DNA from: Brevibacillus agri
GTDB lineage: Bacteria > Bacillota > Bacilli > Brevibacillales > Brevibacillaceae
Assembly (NCBI RefSeq): GCF_004117055.1
Contig: NZ_CP026363.1
Coordinates: forward strand, 2,782,001-2,846,000
Length of the DNA: 64,000 bases
Direction: 5' to 3'
The notes under the pieces were generated by a model, which was given only the letters and a program-made list of their open reading frames with translations, was not told where the DNA came from and made no database searches. The translations under genes and the position numbers were made by a program. Below are positions 35,413 through 43,997 of the stretch, piece after piece. The number at the start of each line of letters is the position of its first letter. Within the stretch, counting starts at the first letter, position 1.

Positions 35413-36475
35413 ATTGTAATATCAAGTGCGACACCTAGATAAAAAAACGGCCCATGATTGATTCGTGTAAAATGAAGTCACGACAACACCATTTACACAG
35501 GAGAATCAATCATGAGTTATACACATCTTAGCATAACAGAGCGTAGTGAGCTAGCACTCCTTCATCGGTTGGGTTGGTCTGCCCGCGCCATTGCCAGAGA
35601 ACTCAAACGGCATCATGCTACCATTGCCCGTGAGTTAAAACGGGGTTGTAAGGCAGGGGAATATCAGGCAGAAGCCGCGCAAGAGGTTTACGAGAAACGT
35701 CGCGAACGGTCTGTTCCCAGAGGCAAGCGGACTCCTGAACGTGAGCATTACATTGCCAGTAAGCTGGCGCAGACCTGGTCTCCCGAGCAGATTGCCGGAC
35801 GGATGAGTCAGGAATGCCCCGAACAGAAAGTGTCGTTTAAAACGATGTATCGCTGGCTGTATCAGGGCTTTTTGGTTAAAGGAGATACCACCGTTCTGCG
35901 CCACAAAGGGAAACGCCGGAGACCAATCGAAACACGTGGTCGTTTCAACGTAGGAAAGTCCATTCGGCAGCGACCCAAGGAAGTACGAAAGCGTGAGAGC
36001 TTTGGTCATTGGGAACTGGATACGGTTGTTTCCAGCCGTGGAAAAAGTAAGGCGTGTGTCGCGACGTTCGCTGAGCGCAAGACACGCTTTTACCTTGCCG
36101 TAAAGATGCCTGATCGTACCTCGGCTTCCATGGAAAAGGCCTTTGGTTTCGTTGCTGAGTCGTTACCGAAAGGATCGTTTCAAACAGCTACCGTTGACCG
36201 TGGCAAAGAGTTTGCCTGTTACGAACGGCTGGAGTCAGCACATGGCGTAAACATTTACTTTGCCGATCCCTACTCTTCCTGGCAAAGGGGCACGAACGAG
36301 AACGCAAATGGCCTTCTGCGAGAATTTTTTCCCAAAGGCAAGGATTTTGCCGAAGTCTCCGAGGAGGAACTGATTCAGGCCTTGGAGCTCATTAACAATC
36401 GGCCAAGAAAATGTCTGGGTTGGAAGACCGCTTACGAATCATTCATGGAAGCTCTGTCGCACTTGTCTTGACAAT
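35413..36475 (+). mobile_element. IS30-family insertion sequence, apparently complete
   Basis: About 1,063 bases bounded by imperfect inverted ends: TTGTAATATCAAGTGCGACA at 35414-35433 and, reversed, TTGTCAAGACAAGTGCGACA from 36474 to 36455 (16 of 20 identical, the innermost 11 perfect). It encloses one transposase gene with its own promoter region. No clear target duplication was found, but IS30 elements make only two or three bases. The element lies between the parC-operon terminator and the nitroreductase gene. Confidence 0.85.
35512..36471 (+). CDS. IS30 family transposase
   Basis: A 319-residue protein, the normal IS30 transposase length. The N-terminal helix-turn-helix (TERSELALLHRLGWSARAIARELKRHHATIARELKRG) binds the inverted ends. 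The catalytic DDE triad is Asp170 (GHWELDTVVS), Asp229 (TVDRGKEF) and Glu263 (QRGTNENANGLLREF). The start follows AGGAG. No stop or frameshift interrupts it, so it looks functional. Its coding sequence has somewhat lower G+C at third positions than the neighbours, as expected of a foreign element. Confidence 0.95.
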   Translation: MSYTHLSITERSELALLHRLGWSARAIARELKRHHATIARELKRGCKAGEYQAEAAQEVYEKRRERSVPRGKRTPEREHYIASKLAQTWSPEQIAGRMSQECPEQKVSFKTMYRWLYQGFLVKGDTTVLRHKGKRRRPIETRGRFNVGKSIRQRPKEVRKRESFGHWELDTVVSSRGKSKACVATFAERKTRFYLAVKMPDRTSASMEKAFGFVAESLPKGSFQTATVDRGKEFACYERLESAHGVNIYFADPYSSWQRGTNENANGLLREFFPKGKDFAEVSEEELIQALELINNRPRKCLGWKTAYESFMEALSHLS

Positions 36476-36522
36476 TCGTCATAAACAAAGGTTAGTTACT
36501 TACTGATTGGAGGAGTAAGGAG

Positions 36523-37170
36523 ATGGAACAAGTCATGAACAAAAAGGCTTTTTTTGACGTCATTTCTGAACGGCGATCGGTGCGTCATTACGATCCAACG
36601 GTGAAAATTTCCCGCGACGAGCTGAAAGAGATGCTGGCCGAAGCTACGTTGGCGCCATCCAGCTCCAACCTTCAGCCTTGGCGCTTCCTCATCATCGACG
36701 AGCAGGAGCTGAAAGAAAAGCTGCTGCCGATTGCGTTCAACCAGAAGCAAGTCGTCGAGGCTGCGGCGATCGTCGCCGTGCTGGGCGACTACGAGGGCTA
36801 CAAGCAGGCTGAGCAAATTTACCAGAAAGCCATCGACGCAGGCTACATGACCGAAGAGGCGAAGGCGACGATGATCGCCAACATCAATCGCCGCTACGAA
36901 AATCGCGAGCGCAGTCTGATTAAGGAAATTGCTCTCGTGGATGGCGGGCTTGTTTCCATGCAGTTCATGCTCGTGGCAAAAGCGCGTGGCTACGACACGG
37001 TGCCCATGGGCGGCTACAACGCCGAATTGTTCAAAGAGGCGTTCAACATTTCCGACCGCTACGAAACCGTCATGCTGATCGCCGTGGGCAAAGCGGCGCA
37101 GCCAGGTCATCCGACCACCCGGCTCGATGTGGACGACATTACGTTCTGGAACGAAATGCCAAGCAAATAA
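36523..37170 (+). CDS. Nitroreductase family protein
   Basis: A 215-residue FMN-dependent oxidoreductase starting behind GGAGGAG. SERRSVRHYDPTVKISRDELKE at the N-terminus is the phosphate-binding region, then LAPSSSNLQPWRFLII, FNQKQVVEAAAIVAVLGDYE, and a C-terminal VMLIAVGKAAQP, all close to B. subtilis YodC. Such enzymes reduce quinones or nitro compounds with NAD(P)H. It lies directly behind the IS30 element, so its native promoter may have been separated from it. Confidence 0.87.
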   Translation: MEQVMNKKAFFDVISERRSVRHYDPTVKISRDELKEMLAEATLAPSSSNLQPWRFLIIDEQELKEKLLPIAFNQKQVVEAAAIVAVLGDYEGYKQAEQIYQKAIDAGYMTEEAKATMIANINRRYENRERSLIKEIALVDGGLVSMQFMLVAKARGYDTVPMGGYNAELFKEAFNISDRYETVMLIAVGKAAQPGHPTTRLDVDDITFWNEMPSK

Positions 37171-37182
37171 ACGGGCGTACGC

Positions 37183-37226
37183 ACGACAGTCACGGGTCTT
37201 TTCGACCGTGGCTGTCTGTTTTTTGC
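37183..37226 (+). terminator. Terminator of the nitroreductase gene
   Basis: GACAGTCACGG / CCGTGGCTGTC stem followed by TTTTTT. Confidence 0.85.
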
Positions 37227-37323
37227 CAGACAATCTTGCCCGCAGGGTAGAAATCGGGCGGGAGGGAGCGTACAATGAAACAGAAAAAGCGGAAGCGTAC
37301 AGACAGAAGAAAGAAGGGTTAGG

Positions 37324-38004
37324 ATGAATCGGATATTGGCAATCAGCGATATTCACGGGGAGCTGGACAAGCTGGAGTCGCTGATGGAGCTTGTGAATTA
37401 CGATCCGCAGCACGACCAGCTCATTTTGCTCGGCGATTATGTCGACCGCGGGCCGAAGTCCAGAGAAGTCGTGGAAAAAGTGAAGCAGCTTCATGCGCAA
37501 GGGGCGATTGTCCTGATGGGCAATCATGACCATATGATGGTGAAATCGTTCGAGCAGGACCCGGTATTTATCGAGCGCTGGTTTCGCAATGGCGCCCAGG
37601 CGACGTTGGCCAGCTACGGCCACGCGGCTGCACAGACCGAACCGGGGGCGCCAGCGTCTCTGGAAGTGACGCCGGAAGTGCAGGAGCACCTCGATTTTTT
37701 GGGCGGACTGGCCCATTATCACGAGACGGATGAATACATTTTTGTCCACGGTGGCGTGCATCCGCAGACGCCTGTGGCGGAAACCGACCCGTACAAGCTG
37801 ATGTGGATTCGCGACGAGTTCCACAAAGGCTACCAAGGGGAAAAGACCGTCGTGTTCGGGCATACCCCGACGGAAAATTTGCACGGGAAGCACGACGTCT
37901 ACTTCGGCGAAAACAACATCATCGGCATTGACGGCGGCGCTGTTTTCGGCGGGCGGTTGCATTGCCTGGAGCTGCCCAGCCGCAAAGTGTACTCGGTCGA
38001 ATAA
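37324..38004 (+). CDS. Calcineurin-like metallophosphatase (PrpE/ApaH-like)
   Basis: A 226-residue phosphoesterase. Metal ligands appear as AISDIHGELDKL (Asp9, His11), LLGDYVDRG (Asp38 onward), LMGNHDHM (66-69) and late VFGHTPT with GIDGGAVFGG. The GDxxDRG and GNHD motifs place it in the PPP-type family that includes bacterial Ser/Thr phosphatases and diadenosine tetraphosphatases. Start ATG at 37324 with AAGAAGGG upstream. Single gene between two terminators. Confidence 0.9.
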   Translation: MNRILAISDIHGELDKLESLMELVNYDPQHDQLILLGDYVDRGPKSREVVEKVKQLHAQGAIVLMGNHDHMMVKSFEQDPVFIERWFRNGAQATLASYGHAAAQTEPGAPASLEVTPEVQEHLDFLGGLAHYHETDEYIFVHGGVHPQTPVAETDPYKLMWIRDEFHKGYQGEKTVVFGHTPTENLHGKHDVYFGENNIIGIDGGAVFGGRLHCLELPSRKVYSVE

Positions 38005-38019
38005 AACAACCAGTGGGAA

Positions 38020-38057
38020 AGGACGGCAGGCCCTAGGAAGGGCTTGCCGTCTTTTTC
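38020..38057 (+). terminator. Terminator of the metallophosphatase gene
   Basis: GACGGCAGGCCC / GGGCTTGCCGTC stem followed by TTTTT. Confidence 0.88.
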
Positions 38058-38228
38058 AGTCGCATGCCACGACAAAAAAGCGGGCCGAAGCGAAGTTTTC
38101 CAATGGAGCAAATATCTGTATAATGAGAATATTGCGAAATGATTTACCGACAAGCTGGACAACCTGCGACTTCAGCCTTGCTTCTGTCAAAAGGCGGACA
38201 GGAACCAGGAAAAAGGGGAGAGGATACC

Positions 38229-39269
38229 GTGACATTGAAAGTCGGCATTATCGGCTGCGGTTCGATCGCTACGCATCGCCATGCGCCTGAGTACAGCAGC
38301 AATCCGTACACACAAATCCACCTCGTCTACGACCCCAATCCCGAGCGCGCGCAAAAACTGGCAGCCCAGTACGGCGGACAAGTAGCTGGCAGTTGGGAAG
38401 AAGTCGTCCACCATCCGGAACTTGCAGCGATCAGCGACTGCTCGACAAACGAGATGCACCACATCATCACCACACAGGCGCTGCTCGCCGGGAAGCATGT
38501 GCTGTGCGAAAAGCCGATGGCGACGACGAGCGAGGGGGCGGAGACGATTCTCGCCGCAGCGCGCGCTTCGGGGAAGATTTTGATGGTCGACCACAACCAG
38601 CGCCTCGTACCCGCCCATCAAAAGGCGCGGCAACTGATCGCGGCAGGCGAGCTGGGAAAAATTCTTTCGTTCAAGACGAGCTTCGGGCATAAAGGTCCGG
38701 AGTATTGGAGCGCCAATCGGACAAAAGGCACGTGGTTTTTCAAAAAAGCGCGCTCAGCGCTCGGAGTGGCAGGCGATTTGGGCATTCATAAGGTGGATCT
38801 GCTGCGCTATTTGCTCCAGGACGAGATCGTTCAGGTCAGCGCGTTTGCAGACGTCCTGGACAAAAAAGACGAACAGGGCCAGCCCATCGAGGTGTGCGAC
38901 CATATGGTATGCCTCCTGAAAACGCAGTCGGGCGCAGTAGGCACGGCGTCGTTCAGTTGGAGCTATTACGGCGATGAGGACAACAGCACGATTTTATACG
39001 GCGAGCGCGGCATCATGAAAATTTTTGCCGACCCGCAAAAGGACATCGAGGTCGTGACCGCAGGCGGCGAGCGAGCGGTTTACCAGATCGGTGCGATGCA
39101 GACCAATGACGCACAGACCAAAAGTGGCGTCATCGACACGTTTGTCGAGGCGATTCGTACGGGAACTGCTCCGGCGGTGACAGGAGAAGACGGGCTGTAC
39201 GCCCTGCGCATTATCGAAGCGGCGATGGAGTCCGCTGCGACGGGGAGAAGCGTCGAGCTTTTTGTCTGA
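38229..39269 (+). CDS. Gfo/Idh/MocA-type oxidoreductase
   Basis: A 346-residue protein starting at GTG behind GGGGAGAGG. The N-terminal Rossmann fold has VGIIGCGSIA and the NAD-binding CEKPMA at about 93-98, then HNQRLVPAHQKAR. The C-terminal domain has AGDLGIHKVDLLRYLL with the catalytic-type His. The family oxidises or reduces sugars and cyclitols such as myo-inositol. No sugar operon adjoins it, so the substrate is not inferred. Confidence 0.88.
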   Translation: MTLKVGIIGCGSIATHRHAPEYSSNPYTQIHLVYDPNPERAQKLAAQYGGQVAGSWEEVVHHPELAAISDCSTNEMHHIITTQALLAGKHVLCEKPMATTSEGAETILAAARASGKILMVDHNQRLVPAHQKARQLIAAGELGKILSFKTSFGHKGPEYWSANRTKGTWFFKKARSALGVAGDLGIHKVDLLRYLLQDEIVQVSAFADVLDKKDEQGQPIEVCDHMVCLLKTQSGAVGTASFSWSYYGDEDNSTILYGERGIMKIFADPQKDIEVVTAGGERAVYQIGAMQTNDAQTKSGVIDTFVEAIRTGTAPAVTGEDGLYALRIIEAAMESAATGRSVELFV

Positions 39270-39315
39270 TCGTAGCATGAGGGAGAAGAGCGTTGGTCAC
39301 ACTAGGAGGGGAGGT

Positions 39316-39528
39316 GTGACCGCTGTGGAAGGAAACATTCAGGTCAACGGCAAGGACTATCAGTGCGAATGCACATACGATGGCGATTCGCAGTACAACG
39401 TGCAGGTGCGAAACGGCAAAAAGGTGGTTGCGAACTATAAAATTTCGGCAGGCTCGGAAGGCGAAGTGCTGGAGTTTGCGCGCGCCCATTTTGCCGCCGA
39501 CGTGGAATTGGGAAATGTGCAAGGGTAA
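39316..39528 (+). CDS. 70-residue protein of unknown function
   Basis: Start GTG at 39316 behind AGGAGGGGAGG (GTG 39325 is an alternative). The product reads as a three-stranded sheet and helix: GNIQVNGKDYQCECTY, QYNVQVRNGKKVVANYKI, then SEGEVLEFARAHF. Composition and length suggest a folded cytoplasmic protein, but no family was recognised. Followed by a terminator. Confidence 0.6.
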   Translation: MTAVEGNIQVNGKDYQCECTYDGDSQYNVQVRNGKKVVANYKISAGSEGEVLEFARAHFAADVELGNVQG

Positions 39529-39538
39529 CGCTCAAGCA

Positions 39539-39576
39539 AGACCGCAGCTCGGGACGGCAGGGCTGCGGTTTTTTGC
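39539..39576 (+). terminator. Terminator of the 70-residue gene
   Basis: GACCGCAGC / GCTGCGGTT hairpin followed by TTTTT. Confidence 0.85.
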
Positions 39577-39605
39577 TTGCCACTTGTCTTCAAACGTGAT
39601 ACAGT
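39577..39605 (+). promoter_or_regulatory. Promoter of the MarR-family gene
   Basis: TTGCCA at 39577-39582, a 17-base spacer and TACAGT at 39600-39605. The start point would fall inside the palindrome at 39611. Confidence 0.68.
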
Positions 39606-39610
39606 GAGAA

Positions 39611-39626
39611 TGTTTCCGAGGAAACA
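39611..39626. promoter_or_regulatory. Palindromic operator, MarR gene
   Basis: TGTTTCC-GA-GGAAACA is a perfect 16-base palindrome, six bases after the -10 box. A near copy lies before the MFS gene at 40192. Its place over the transcription start fits autorepression by the MarR protein. Confidence 0.7.
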
Positions 39627-39635
39627 AAAAGGCGA

Positions 39636-40151
39636 TTGGCAAAGGAGCTGACTTCTGAATTGGATCAGAAAACGAAAATTTGGAATCAGTGGCTCGCGCT
39701 TCTCCATAAACAGGAGGAGCAGAGCAAACGCCGCGAAGCGCTGCTCTTGCGCCTCATCCAGAACAGCATTCCCGAATACCAGCATCTGGGCAGCCTCTCG
39801 GTCACGGAGCTGCACGTCATTTCCGCGATTGGCCGAGATACCCGGATGAACGTAACGACGATTGCGCAAAACATCGGGGTCACGAAAAGCGCGATTTCGA
39901 AAATTACGGTGAAGCTGCTGAAAAAAGGGCTGCTGGAGCGCTACCAACTGGAAGACAACCAGAAGGAAGTTTTTTTCCGCCTGACCAAAGTGGGCGAGCT
40001 GGTGAACAGCATTCACGATAGCTTTCACGCGCGGCTGGAGAAAAACGTGTACCGCTTTTTGGACAACTACAGCGAAGCAGAGCTGGCGTTTGTCGCGCGG
40101 TTCATTGGCGAAGCGACAAAAGAGCTGGAAAAGAACTGGGCAGAGACGTGA
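39636..40151 (+). CDS. MarR-family transcriptional regulator
   Basis: A 171-residue regulator; TTG at 39636 is used although TTG 39660, behind AAGGAG, is also possible. The winged helix-turn-helix lies at about 54-120: LSVTELHVISAIGRD, MNVTTIAQNIGVTKSAISKITVKLLKKGLLERYQLEDNQKEVFFRLT. Flanking helices form the dimer interface. The palindromes at its own promoter and before the following MFS gene make this transporter its likely target. Confidence 0.88.
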   Translation: MAKELTSELDQKTKIWNQWLALLHKQEEQSKRREALLLRLIQNSIPEYQHLGSLSVTELHVISAIGRDTRMNVTTIAQNIGVTKSAISKITVKLLKKGLLERYQLEDNQKEVFFRLTKVGELVNSIHDSFHARLEKNVYRFLDNYSEAELAFVARFIGEATKELEKNWAET

Positions 40152-40191
40152 AGGGAGACGGATTCGGGTTCTCCCTAACGTTTTCGTAAAT

Positions 40192-40207
40192 TGTTTCCTT
40201 GGACACA
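40192..40207. promoter_or_regulatory. Second operator, before the MFS gene
   Basis: TGTTTCC-TT-GGACACA has the same arms and two-base centre as the palindrome at 39611, with one changed base in the right arm. It lies 27 bases before the MFS start codon. Confidence 0.65.
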
Positions 40208-40233
40208 ATTATGAGAATGAGGTGAAACCGCAG

Positions 40234-41409
40234 ATGGATGCGAAAAAAGTACTCGTCTTGTTGGGCGTGACCATTTTGCTCGGAACGTTTGCCCAAAATT
40301 TGTTTATGCCGATTCTGCCCGCCATGCAAAAGGCGTTTGCGACGAGCGAATACTGGATCAACCTGACAATCTCGCTGTTTACGGTCATGCTGGCTGTGAT
40401 GCAGATCGTCTACGGGCCGCTCGTGGATCGGTTCGGCCGGAAAAAGGTGCTGATTCCGGCACTCGTCCTGTATGCGCTTGCTTCCGTCGGCTGCTATCTG
40501 GCTGATTCGATTGCTTCCTTGCTCGTTTTTCGCGCGATTCAAGGCGCAGGCTTCGCCGCGATCCCGATTGTGGCTGCCACGATGATTGGCGACCTGTTTG
40601 CGGGCAACGGGCGGGCGAATGCGATGGGAACGTACCAGATGATGCTGGCGGTAGGACCAGCCATCGGCCCGTTGCTCGGCGGCTGGATCGGGGGAGTGGG
40701 CGGACATTCGGCTGTCTTTGCGTTTTTGGCCTTAACCGCAGTTCTTTTGCTCATCGGGAACGGACTGTTGCTGCCGGAGACGAAAAACAGCCAGACAGCC
40801 GCGAGAAGCTTTCACTTGCGCGCCTACTGCGATATTTTCCGGCAGCCGACGGGAGCGGCCGTGATTTTGCTCGGCTTTGCGCAAATGTTTACGTATTACT
40901 GCTTCCTGCTGTTCATCCCCGTCGAGCTGACGCACCGCTACCACTTGTCCAGCGAGCGAATCGGTCTGTTGTTTTTGCTCACATCGGTTGTCTTTATGAT
41001 TAGCAGCAAGCTGGCTGCCCGTGTGCAAAAGCGGTGGGGATCGCGCAAAGCACTCGTCTGGACAGCCGGAATGCACGCTGTTGCGACTTTTTTGTTCATG
41101 GCGGCAGCAGATGCATCGCTCGTCTTGCTCGTCGTGACAAGCGCGCTGTTCGCTCTGGCGCTCGGAATCGGGATGCCGGTGCATACTACGCTCTTGTCGG
41201 AAGTGTTTGAACAGGAACGGGCCACCGCGATTGGCGTCTACAACCTGATCCGCTACATGGGCATGGCGGCGGGACCCGTAGCGGGAGCGGCGATGTACGG
41301 AGCGGGCGGCACCTGGCTGGAGTTTGGCGCAGCGGGACTTTTGCTCTTGCTCGCGGTTCTGTTTGCCGCGAAAAACGCGGGCGGGCTGCGCCTTGGCAAA
41401 AGCGCATAG
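40234..41409 (+). CDS. MFS drug exporter (DHA1/Bcr-CflA type)
   Basis: A 391-residue permease with twelve predicted helices. The ATG at 40234 has GAGGTG upstream. Motif A is GPLVDRFGRKKVLIP between helices 2 and 3, and the antiporter-type motif appears as MMLAVGPAIGPLLGGWIGG in helix 5. Helix 1 has LFMPILPAM. Such proteins export drugs or metabolites by proton exchange. It is 82 bases from the MarR gene and carries its own operator copy. Confidence 0.88.
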   Translation: MDAKKVLVLLGVTILLGTFAQNLFMPILPAMQKAFATSEYWINLTISLFTVMLAVMQIVYGPLVDRFGRKKVLIPALVLYALASVGCYLADSIASLLVFRAIQGAGFAAIPIVAATMIGDLFAGNGRANAMGTYQMMLAVGPAIGPLLGGWIGGVGGHSAVFAFLALTAVLLLIGNGLLLPETKNSQTAARSFHLRAYCDIFRQPTGAAVILLGFAQMFTYYCFLLFIPVELTHRYHLSSERIGLLFLLTSVVFMISSKLAARVQKRWGSRKALVWTAGMHAVATFLFMAAADASLVLLVVTSALFALALGIGMPVHTTLLSEVFEQERATAIGVYNLIRYMGMAAGPVAGAAMYGAGGTWLEFGAAGLLLLLAVLFAAKNAGGLRLGKSA

Positions 41410-41493
41410 CGGCAAGTTTGCCGCATCACCTTTTCTTCCACCTGCAAATGTGCTACAACAAAGAATGACACAAGAGCGGGAGGAGCAAAAAGC

Positions 41494-43902
41494 ATGCAAC
41501 AACAACACGAGCGAGATCGGCAGCCTGCCAGAGAGGGCGCGCTGGTCGACCCCGCACAAATTCAAGCATACACAGAGGCCGAATGTTTGGCCCTTTTGCA
41601 AAAAATAGAAGAGGCACGTACCGACAGTCCGGACGAGCAGCGCGATCGGGCAGAAGCGGCGGTCCTGACCAGGCTGTCCGTTTTGCGCATGGCGAAAAAA
41701 GGCGGCTATGCGCTGGCGCAGGAGTGGCTGGAGCGGGCGCTGTCGCTTAAGCCGAACGATCTGTACGCACTGGGTGTACAACTGCGGCTCGCCTTTTCGC
41801 AACTGCGCAGCCATCCATTTGAAACCGGGTTTCCGACCGTTCGCGAGACGGATAATGTCGTCGCCAAAAGACGAGCCGTAGAGGTGCTGCGCGAAAAAGC
41901 GCTGCTCGCCCAAGCGGAAATCGAGCAGTGGCAGGCGATTGCCAAAGAAGCGCTGCATACGGCACATAAGCTGGGGGACGAGCAGGCGAGAGCGACAGCG
42001 GAACGTCTGGTCGACCTGTACGGCAGGCGGCAGAGGCTGCTGGCCGAGCTGCTGGAGCGCGTCCAATCGTACGGGGCATCGCTCTCCGGCGTGTTTTTCT
42101 CGGCAGAGATGTTGAACCAGTTGCAGGAGACGATTCGCGCCCTGAATTTGCAGGCACAGGAAAAGGTGCAGCTTTTGCCGGAAGACGAGCCGGACGTCGC
42201 CAGCGAAGCGCCTGCAGCCGAGCGCCACAGTAAGCTGTCAGCGCTGGAGCAGTTGGAGAGCCTGATCGGACTGCGTGACATCAAGCAGCGAGTGCGCCAG
42301 CTTGCCCAGTTTTTGCAATACCGGAAACTGCGCGAGGAAAAAGGCTGGCACATGCACGATCAACTGCCGCTGCACCTCGTGCTGATGGGCAATCCGGGCA
42401 CGGGCAAGACGACGCTGGCCCGTTTGATCGCTCGCCTGTACCACGAGCTGGGGCTGCTTGCCAACGGGCAGTTGATCGAAGTGGACCGCTCTCATCTGGT
42501 AGGCGGATACGTCGGGCAGACGGAGCAGCGGGTGATGGAGGCGATCAAGCAGGCGGACGGCGGAGTGCTGTTCATCGACGAAGCGTACAGCTTGAAGCGG
42601 CCGGACAGCTCGGGCAGCGACTACGGGCAAAACGCGATCGACACGCTGGTGGCTGCGATGACGAGCGGGGAGTACGCCGGACGGTTTGTGGTCATGCTCG
42701 CCGGCTACCCGGAAGAAATGCGGCAGTTTTTGTACGCCAATCCGGGCTTGTACAGCCGCTTTCCGCAGGCAGGCCACTTTGTTTTGCCGGACTACGACGC
42801 AGACGAGCTGGTGCAAATTGCGGACGCGGTAGCGGCGCGAAACGACTTTACGCTGACGGATGCTGCCAAGACGGCGTTGCGGGAGCGCATCGAAAAAGCG
42901 CAGGTGGACGATACGTTCGGCAATGCCCGCACCGTCACCAATCTGGTGCTGGACGCGATATTCGCCAAAGGGCGGGCGACCGCGGGCAAAGCGCTGCAAT
43001 GGGACGACTTCACGATTTTGCGGCCGGAGGATGTCAGCGAAGCGCCCCAGCCGACTGCGGAATCGTCCGCCGAAGCACAGCTCCAGTCGTTGATCGGGCT
43101 TGAAGCGGTGAAGGCCGAGCTGAAAAAAATCGCCGCCTATGTCGCCGTGCAGCAGGAGCGGGCGGCCAGAGGCTTGCCCAAGAGCGCGATTGAGCTGCAC
43201 GCGGTGTTTACAGGCAATCCGGGCACGGGGAAAACGACGGTAGCGCAACTGTACGCGCAAATGTTGCAGGAGGTCGGGTATTTGAAGCGCGGTCACCTCG
43301 TCACGGCAAGCCGTGCGGATCTGGTCGCAGGCTTCGTCGGACAGACGGCGGCGCTCACCCGCAGAAAAGTGCGCGAGGCGTTGGGCGGTGTGCTGTTCAT
43401 TGATGAAGCATACGCCCTGCTCGGGCCGGGCCAGCAAGACTTCGGCCAGGAGGCGGTCCACACGCTCGTCGAGGAAATGACGAGACACGCGGAAAACCTG
43501 GTTGTGGTGCTGGCAGGCTACTCCGGGGAAATGAACGGGCTGCTCCTGAGCAATCCGGGACTTTTGTCGCGATTTAAAAAGTACATCCACTTCCCCGACT
43601 ACTCCGTGGAAGAGCTTGTGCAAATTTTAGAGCAGGCCGCACAGAAGGCGGGCTATGTGATCGAGGACAGCGCCGTGGCGGCGATTCGGCAAAGGCTGGA
43701 AAAAGCGTCCCAGGAGCAGCGGCTGCATGGAAACGGGCGGTTCAGCTACAATCTTTTGCAGGAGGCGATCCAGAACCAGGCGCTGCGCATCACGGGCATG
43801 TCCCGCGAGAGCTGGGACCAGGAGCTGCTGGCGACGCTTTTATGGAGCGACTTTCAACCGTTGCTGACACGGGAAAGCGAGGAAAATGGGACAAAAGCCT
43901 AG
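41494..43902 (+). CDS. Tandem CbxX/SpoVK-type AAA+ ATPase
   Basis: An 802-residue cytoplasmic protein starting behind GGGAGGAG. An N-terminal helical region (1-245; TPR-like pattern, with coiled-coil segments at about 120-170) precedes two AAA modules. The first has Walker A GNPGTGKT (299-306) and Walker B VLFIDEAY (359-366); the second has GNPGTGKT (574-581) and VLFIDEAY (about 633-640). Each ends with its own lid. Both have the CbxX/CfqX form also seen in SpoVK and mycobacterial EccA. Single-module proteins are the norm; two fused modules after a long helical domain suggest a remodelling machine with a bound partner. Confidence 0.87.
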   Translation: MQQQHERDRQPAREGALVDPAQIQAYTEAECLALLQKIEEARTDSPDEQRDRAEAAVLTRLSVLRMAKKGGYALAQEWLERALSLKPNDLYALGVQLRLAFSQLRSHPFETGFPTVRETDNVVAKRRAVEVLREKALLAQAEIEQWQAIAKEALHTAHKLGDEQARATAERLVDLYGRRQRLLAELLERVQSYGASLSGVFFSAEMLNQLQETIRALNLQAQEKVQLLPEDEPDVASEAPAAERHSKLSALEQLESLIGLRDIKQRVRQLAQFLQYRKLREEKGWHMHDQLPLHLVLMGNPGTGKTTLARLIARLYHELGLLANGQLIEVDRSHLVGGYVGQTEQRVMEAIKQADGGVLFIDEAYSLKRPDSSGSDYGQNAIDTLVAAMTSGEYAGRFVVMLAGYPEEMRQFLYANPGLYSRFPQAGHFVLPDYDADELVQIADAVAARNDFTLTDAAKTALRERIEKAQVDDTFGNARTVTNLVLDAIFAKGRATAGKALQWDDFTILRPEDVSEAPQPTAESSAEAQLQSLIGLEAVKAELKKIAAYVAVQQERAARGLPKSAIELHAVFTGNPGTGKTTVAQLYAQMLQEVGYLKRGHLVTASRADLVAGFVGQTAALTRRKVREALGGVLFIDEAYALLGPGQQDFGQEAVHTLVEEMTRHAENLVVVLAGYSGEMNGLLLSNPGLLSRFKKYIHFPDYSVEELVQILEQAAQKAGYVIEDSAVAAIRQRLEKASQEQRLHGNGRFSYNLLQEAIQNQALRITGMSRESWDQELLATLLWSDFQPLLTRESEENGTKA

Positions 43903-43997
43903 TTTTTGTCCCAGGCGTCTGCCTTCCTACTCTTTTGACAATTCACCCGATCCCGTATAATGGAAAAACAAGGCCATGAGGGGAAGGGTGTTTTTCT

